A DNA stretch of 64,000 nucleotides from Prorocentrum cordatum. Lineage: Eukaryota > Sar > Dinophyceae > Prorocentrales > Prorocentraceae. The translations under genes were made by a program, and so were the position numbers. Of the stretch, positions 60,125 through 64,000 are shown piece by piece. Under the pieces are notes generated by a model. The model saw only the letters and a program-made list of their open reading frames with translations. It was not told the DNA's origin and ran no database searches. The DNA is taken from contig CAUYUJ010015829.1 in the NCBI GenBank assembly GCA_963575745.1, forward strand, positions 208,701 through 272,700, in the 5' to 3' direction. Numbering within the stretch: position 1 is the stretch's first letter; each line of letters opens with the position of its first letter.

Positions 60125-61049
60125 GGGGGCCTCTGGTCTCGCCGCTCGCGTGCCGCCACGTCTTCCAGCGCCCAGAGCCAGCCCTCCCCAGCTCGCAGCT
60201 CCGATTTGTCGGGCGTGCTCGTTGGCTGTCGGCGACTTCCCAGCCTCGGGATGCTCCCCGGCAGCCGCGCCTCGCCGAGAGCGCTCCGGGGGGGGCCCGG
60301 ATCGTCCCGAATGGGCCGCCGCAGGCCCGAGGCCCGAGCTGCGCTGCGGACGCCGCCGGGGGGCTGTGGGCGGATCGCTTCGCCGTGCAGTGCCGTGCCT
60401 GCCCACCACGGCTTTTCAGAGTACCCGCCACGGTGGGCAAGCCGTGCTGCCTGGGCCCACCCGCTCCGCCAGGGTGTACAGAGTGGTCAGTGGCACTGTC
60501 CTGGGCACGGCGCGTCGGCGCCCGGTCAGCTCGGTCAGCGCCCGCTGGACACAAAAAAACTTGCCCACCACGGCGTGGGGCGTGGAAATTTGCTTGCCCC
60601 AGTGGAGAATGGCGCAGGAGACGCCCCTGCCTTGGTTTGCGAGGCGCTGTGCGCTGAAACCTCCTGTGGGCTGGCACGGGAAACCCTGCGTGCCGCGCGC
60701 GTCGCGCGGCGTTCTGGCGGCTTTCTGGCCTTTGGGAACTCCCGGGAGGTTTTGCAGACCACGCATTTATAGTCCAGGGTAGGGGCGTTTTTTGTTGTTG
60801 TTTGTTTTTTGTTCTTTCCCCACAAGTGGAAAAACTGTCCGAATCCGCCCTCGCCGCTCCAGGGTGCCGTGCGATCCAGACAGCTCAGAGCCAGGGGCCG
60901 CGGCCTTCGGGGCACAGGGGCCGCCCCTCCCCGCCCTGCCCTCTCCTCGTGTCCAGGGTGGTGGAGAGGGGCGCGGCGGCCAGCCGGGCTCCCTGCCCAC
61001 CCCCCCGTTCGGGAGCCTTGAAACGGGGGTCAATGAAAACGGGGGTCAG
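60125..61049. other. GC-rich stretch, no assigned gene
   Basis: Low repeat content. GTTTTTTGTTGTTGTTTGTTTTTTG at 60787-60812 is a small T/G tract. Open frames show no domain. Confidence 0.4.
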
Positions 61050-61200
61050 CCAGGGCGCCCGATCTTGCAGGATCCTGCAGGGCCAGGGTCGCCTGGACCC
61101 GGCTTTGGGTGCAGGGTCCTGCAGGGTCTTGCAGGATTCCTCGCATCAACCCGGGTTTGGGTGCAGGATCTCTTGCAGGATCTTGCAGGATTTTGCAAGG
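61050..61200 (+). repeat. TTGCAGGATCCTGCAGGG degenerate repeat
   Basis: CTTGCAGGATCCTGCAGGG, then GGGTCCTGCAGGGTCTTGCA and GGATCTCTTGCAGGATCTTG recur, with a larger unit of about 60-65 bases containing CCGGCTTTGGGTGCAGG/CCGGGTTTGGGTGCAGG. The core GCAGGATCCTGC is palindromic. Confidence 0.85.
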
Positions 61201-61329
61201 CCTGACTGACCCGAGTCTGCATTGACCCAGGTCAGGAGATCCCCCACACTCCCGCGCCCCCCCGCGGGGGGCGCGCGCGGACTGCCGAGACACGAAGTTG
61301 GGCGACAAGCAGGCGGCCGGTTGACATCG

Positions 61330-61645
61330 ACGGCGGCGGCGTCGGCGGCGCATGCGGCGGCGGATGCGGCGGCGGCGGCGCCGGCGACGGCGGGTACGAC
61401 GGTGACGGTGGCGGACGGGCGCGGACGTCGTGAGAGAAAAAGTACGCGGGCGGCCGAGAGGCGATGACAACGGCGGCGGGCGGGAACGTGGCGAAACAAG
61501 AAATCAGCAGGCGGCCAGACGACGACAACGCCACCGACGACGACAACGCCACCGACGACGACGACAGCGCCGACGACGACGACGACGTTGACGACGTTGA
61601 CGACGTTGACGACGTTGACGACAGTGGCGGCGGGCGGCGAAGACG
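61330..61645 (+). repeat. (GCG)n then (GAC)n trinucleotide tracts
   Basis: GCGGCG triplets at 61330-61400, then ACGACG/GACGTT triplets at 61515-61635, including GACGTTGAC repeated four times near 61590-61630. Confidence 0.93.
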
Positions 61646-62219
61646 ACGTCGGCGACACTGGTTGCGGGCGGCGACAATGGCGTCGGTGAAAGCGAGGCAG
61701 GCGGCCAGATGCCGACGACACCGGCGGCGTGCAGTAGCGGCGACGTCGGTGAAGCGAAGCAAGTGGCCGGACGACGGTGGCGACGACGGAGGCGACGGCG
61801 ACAGCGACGTCGCGAAAGGGACACGGGGAAACAGGCGGCCAGACACCACGTTCCCGTTGTGCTGTCGTGCCGTCGCGCCTCTCTGTAGTTGTGTGAGTGA
61901 ATCGTCTGGGATTCGACGCTCCGTAGCCAGTTTTGGCGGAGTGGAGGTCTGAAGCTCGCGGCGCTGACGTCGGTGCTAGGGCAAGTTCCTGCTGTGAACC
62001 TGGAGTCATGGCCCCCAGAACTGCTCGTGCGTTCTCCTCTTCCCTCTCCCTCCCGTACATTGTTCACAACGTGGCTCCCCTGAGATCTCCCCCCCCCCGG
62101 GACCAGCTTCTCGTCCCGAGTCGTGGTCTGCAGGTGTGGGGGCCCGGCAAGGGCCCCCAGAGCCAGACAGTGCCCTGAAATCCTCCCGCCGTAATTTCTG
62201 CCACGACGCTAGGGTCGGG
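61646..62219. other. No assigned gene
   Basis: GGCGGCGAC, GCGACGTCG and GTGAAGCGA words continue the triplet flavour to about 61820; beyond that the sequence is unique with no domain. Confidence 0.4.
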
Positions 62220-62362
62220 GCGAGGAGGAGGAGGAGGAGGAGGAGGAGGAGGAGGAGGAGGAGGAGGAGGAGGAGGAGGAGGAGGAGGCGGAGGAGGAGG
62301 AGGAGGAGGAGGAGGAGGAGGAGGAGGAGGAGGAGGAGGAGGAGGAGGAGGAGGAGGAGGAC
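62220..62362 (+). repeat. (GGA)n microsatellite
   Basis: A GGA run of about 140 bases with one GGC. Confidence 0.97.
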
Positions 62363-62454
62363 GCCTCGGCGCTCCGCCCCAGAGAGGCCAGGGCGGCGCG
62401 CACGGAGAGCTGGGGAAGGGGGGGGGGGTCCAGAGCGCCAGGTGGCTGCCTGGA

Positions 62455-62655
62455 TGCCCTCTCCGCGCCTCCGAGGCGCCTTCTTAGACGCGTCCAGGCC
62501 TTCACGAGGCCCCCGCCGGCCTTCACGAGGCCCCCGCCTTTCAGGGCCCTCGCAGAAAGCGGGGGGGGGGGCCAAAGCTGCCTGGAAGCCCTCCGCGCCT
62601 CTGAGGCGCCTTCCTAGACGCGTCCAGGCCTTCACGAGGCCCCCGCCTTCCAGGG
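62455..62655 (+). repeat. Tandem duplication of about 130 bp
   Basis: CTCCGCGCCTCYGAGGCGCC, then TAGACGCGTCCAGGCCTTCA and CGAGGCCCCCGCC occur at about 62459 and again at about 62589. The second half of the unit, GGCCTTCACGAGGCCCCCGCC, is present a third time inside the first copy. Confidence 0.9.
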
Positions 62656-63440
62656 CTCGAGCTAGATGGTGTCTTGGCGATTTCGTGGGCCGTCTTTGTG
62701 TTGGTTTCGGTTCGCAGCAGAGGCAGAGAGAAGACAGAACGAAGGACAACGACATCCAGACGAAAACGGAAAACATGGTTTAGCTCGAGCCCTGCACTGC
62801 CTTCTGAGAAGCCCCCCGCCTTCTCAGAAGAGCGTCCCCCTTGTCAGAAGAGCGTTCCCCCCCCCTTCTCAGAGGAACGCCCCCGTGTCGTCCGAGCTGA
62901 CATGTGTGCGCCGCCAAGAGGCCCTGACATCCCCCCAGGGCTCTCGACCCCTTCTTTTGGGGGTGGTGTTTCGCCCCAGATCCATTTTTGATGGCTCCGG
63001 GGCCCGATGACGGGCCCCGGGAGCCGAAGCCGAGGAAGAGCGGCCGCGGATGGAAAGAAATTGCGAGCCGGAGAGGTCCGAGCACCCCCACGCCCCGCCA
63101 TGCGCGGCGGCGCTCCGTGGTTCTTGGGCCACGGCTCGGCTCTCTCTGGCAACCGCTGGCGACGACCCGAGCACCCCCGAGCGTTCTCCGCGAGGCGCAG
63201 CTGCTGGAAGGCACCCCGAGGCAGGAACAACACCTGCAGGAGCGCGAGCGCCTCGCTCCTCGAGCCTCGGACTGTGGGCCTCGCTCCTCGACCCTCGATC
63301 GCCAGAGATCTCTGGACAAGCATCGCCTCCAGGCGGCCAGGCGCCAGAAGAGCCTGGAAGCGGATGGAGCCGGCTGATGCGCGGCGCGGCGTGGCGCGGC
63401 CCGCCCGTCCCGCGGGGCGGGGACGACCGCGCCGCCGCGG
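62656..63440. other. No assigned gene; contains a 13-bp hairpin
   Basis: GGCTCCGGGGCCC (62994-63006) pairs with GGGCCCCGGGAGCC (63013-63026), with one bulged base and a GATGAC loop. CTTCTCAGAAGAGCG words repeat at 62795-62880. Coding frames lack domains. Confidence 0.45.
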
Positions 63441-63569
63441 CGGCGCTGCGCGCCACGCCGCCGCCGTTGCCGCCGAGCGCCGTTGCCGCCGAGCGCCGCC
63501 GCCGCCACCGCCGTTGTCGTCGTCGTCGTCGTCGTCGTCCTCGTCGTCGTCGTCGTCGTCGTCGTCGTC

Positions 63570-63656
<87 letters not shown>

Positions 63657-63690
63657 CTCGTCCTCCTCGTCCTCGTCGTCGTCGGCGGCC
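63441..63690 (+). repeat. (GCC)n and (GTC)n trinucleotide tract
   Basis: GCCGCC triplets grade into a long GTC run with CTC interruptions. Poly-Thr, poly-Asp and poly-Arg frames are artefacts. Confidence 0.97.
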
Positions 63691-63769
63691 CTTCCTCCCA
63701 ATTCCTGTTCACCCCGCCCCCTCACCCTTCCTTCCCTCGTCGTTGTGATGCTGATGGTGGCCGTCGTCT

Positions 63770-64000
63770 TTCTCCTCCTCCTCCTCCTCCACCCGTTCCT
63801 CCTCCTCCTCCTCCTCCTCCTCCTCCTCCTCCCGTTCCTCCTCCTCCTCCTCCTCCTCCTCCTTTCACCGCCTCCTCCTTCCGCTTCCTCCGGCCCGAGG
63901 GCGCTGGTGCCCGCGCCAGCGGGGGGGCTTCTCGCCGAGGGGGCGCCCCCCCGGCGAGAGGCCCTCGGCGGCCCTCCTCGCCGGGGGCCCCCGCCGCTGC
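63770..64000 (+). repeat. (CTC)n tract and GC-rich palindromic end
   Basis: CTC triplets at 63770-63865 with CCCGTTC interruptions. The last 100 bases contain GCCCGAGGGCGC and GGCGCCCCCCCGGCG, with many short inverted GC words. The window ends inside this block. Confidence 0.85.

Noticed and set aside
58950-60677. A 575-codon minus-strand frame
   Set aside because: Arg/Gly/Pro/Ala-rich, overlaps an inverted-repeat element and has equally long rivals on the plus strand.
1-64000. CRISPR arrays, bacterial operons, rRNA or tRNA genes
   Set aside because: No spacer-repeat pattern, no Shine-Dalgarno-led compact genes and no recognisable RNA gene. The tandem repeats lack unique spacers of constant length.

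Overview
The window reads as nuclear DNA of a dinoflagellate. The decisive clue is a full copy of the 22-nt dinoflagellate spliced leader at 34173-34194, placed exactly where a retrotransposon begins. High overall GC, long degenerate satellites, dense trinucleotide microsatellites and the lack of any compact host gene agree with this. I found no convincing host protein gene, rRNA, tRNA, CRISPR array or bacterial-type operon. The species cannot be fixed from the sequence.

The coding content is almost all non-LTR (LINE-type) retrotransposons. Six reverse-transcriptase (RT)-bearing copies can be recognised. LINE A (+, about 0.2-5.1 kb) is badly decayed and split by an inverted-repeat-bounded minisatellite. 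LINE F (+, 21.48-22.08 kb) is a short RT fragment. LINE B (-, 27.15-22.5 kb) has endonuclease, RT, three zinc fingers and a helical tail. LINE D (+, 34.17-40.6 kb) is full length with a spliced leader, ORF1, endonuclease, RT, RNase H and a Cys/His tail. LINE C (+, 41.1-44.1 kb) is heavily frameshifted and resembles A. LINE E (-, 58.1-49.2 kb) is AT-richer than its surroundings and has the unusual order zinc finger/coiled coil, RNase H, endonuclease, RT, zinc fingers. B, D and E are long and readable, broken mainly by single frameshifts (several at short homopolymers) and by stop codons at positions that look like Gln or Trp. Four of the five RTs that reach the catalytic core have Gly or another residue at a catalytic Asp.

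The rest is repeat DNA. From 8.4 to 15.9 kb lie a TGGTGCAAT minisatellite, three copies of a nested satellite of about 1.4 kb, and a degenerate GGCCCCAAGAG array. Two copies of a near-perfect palindrome of 157-158 bp flanked by TA sit 43 kb apart (15947-16104 and 58794-58950), a miniature inverted-repeat element. A second inverted-repeat family (CAGATGGGGTC ends) occurs at 33517-33646 and 59939-60124. A satellite of about 102 bp spans 46.1-47.5 kb. GGA/TCC microsatellites repeatedly abut LINE ends, suggesting that LINEs insert into, or are tolerated in, such tracts.

Functionally, the LINEs encode the enzymes for target-primed reverse transcription (nicking endonuclease, RT, RNase H, nucleic-acid-binding zinc fingers and coiled coils). 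The small palindromes have no coding capacity and would depend on enzymes supplied from elsewhere. The spliced leader on LINE D shows that at least one family was copied from a mature trans-spliced mRNA.
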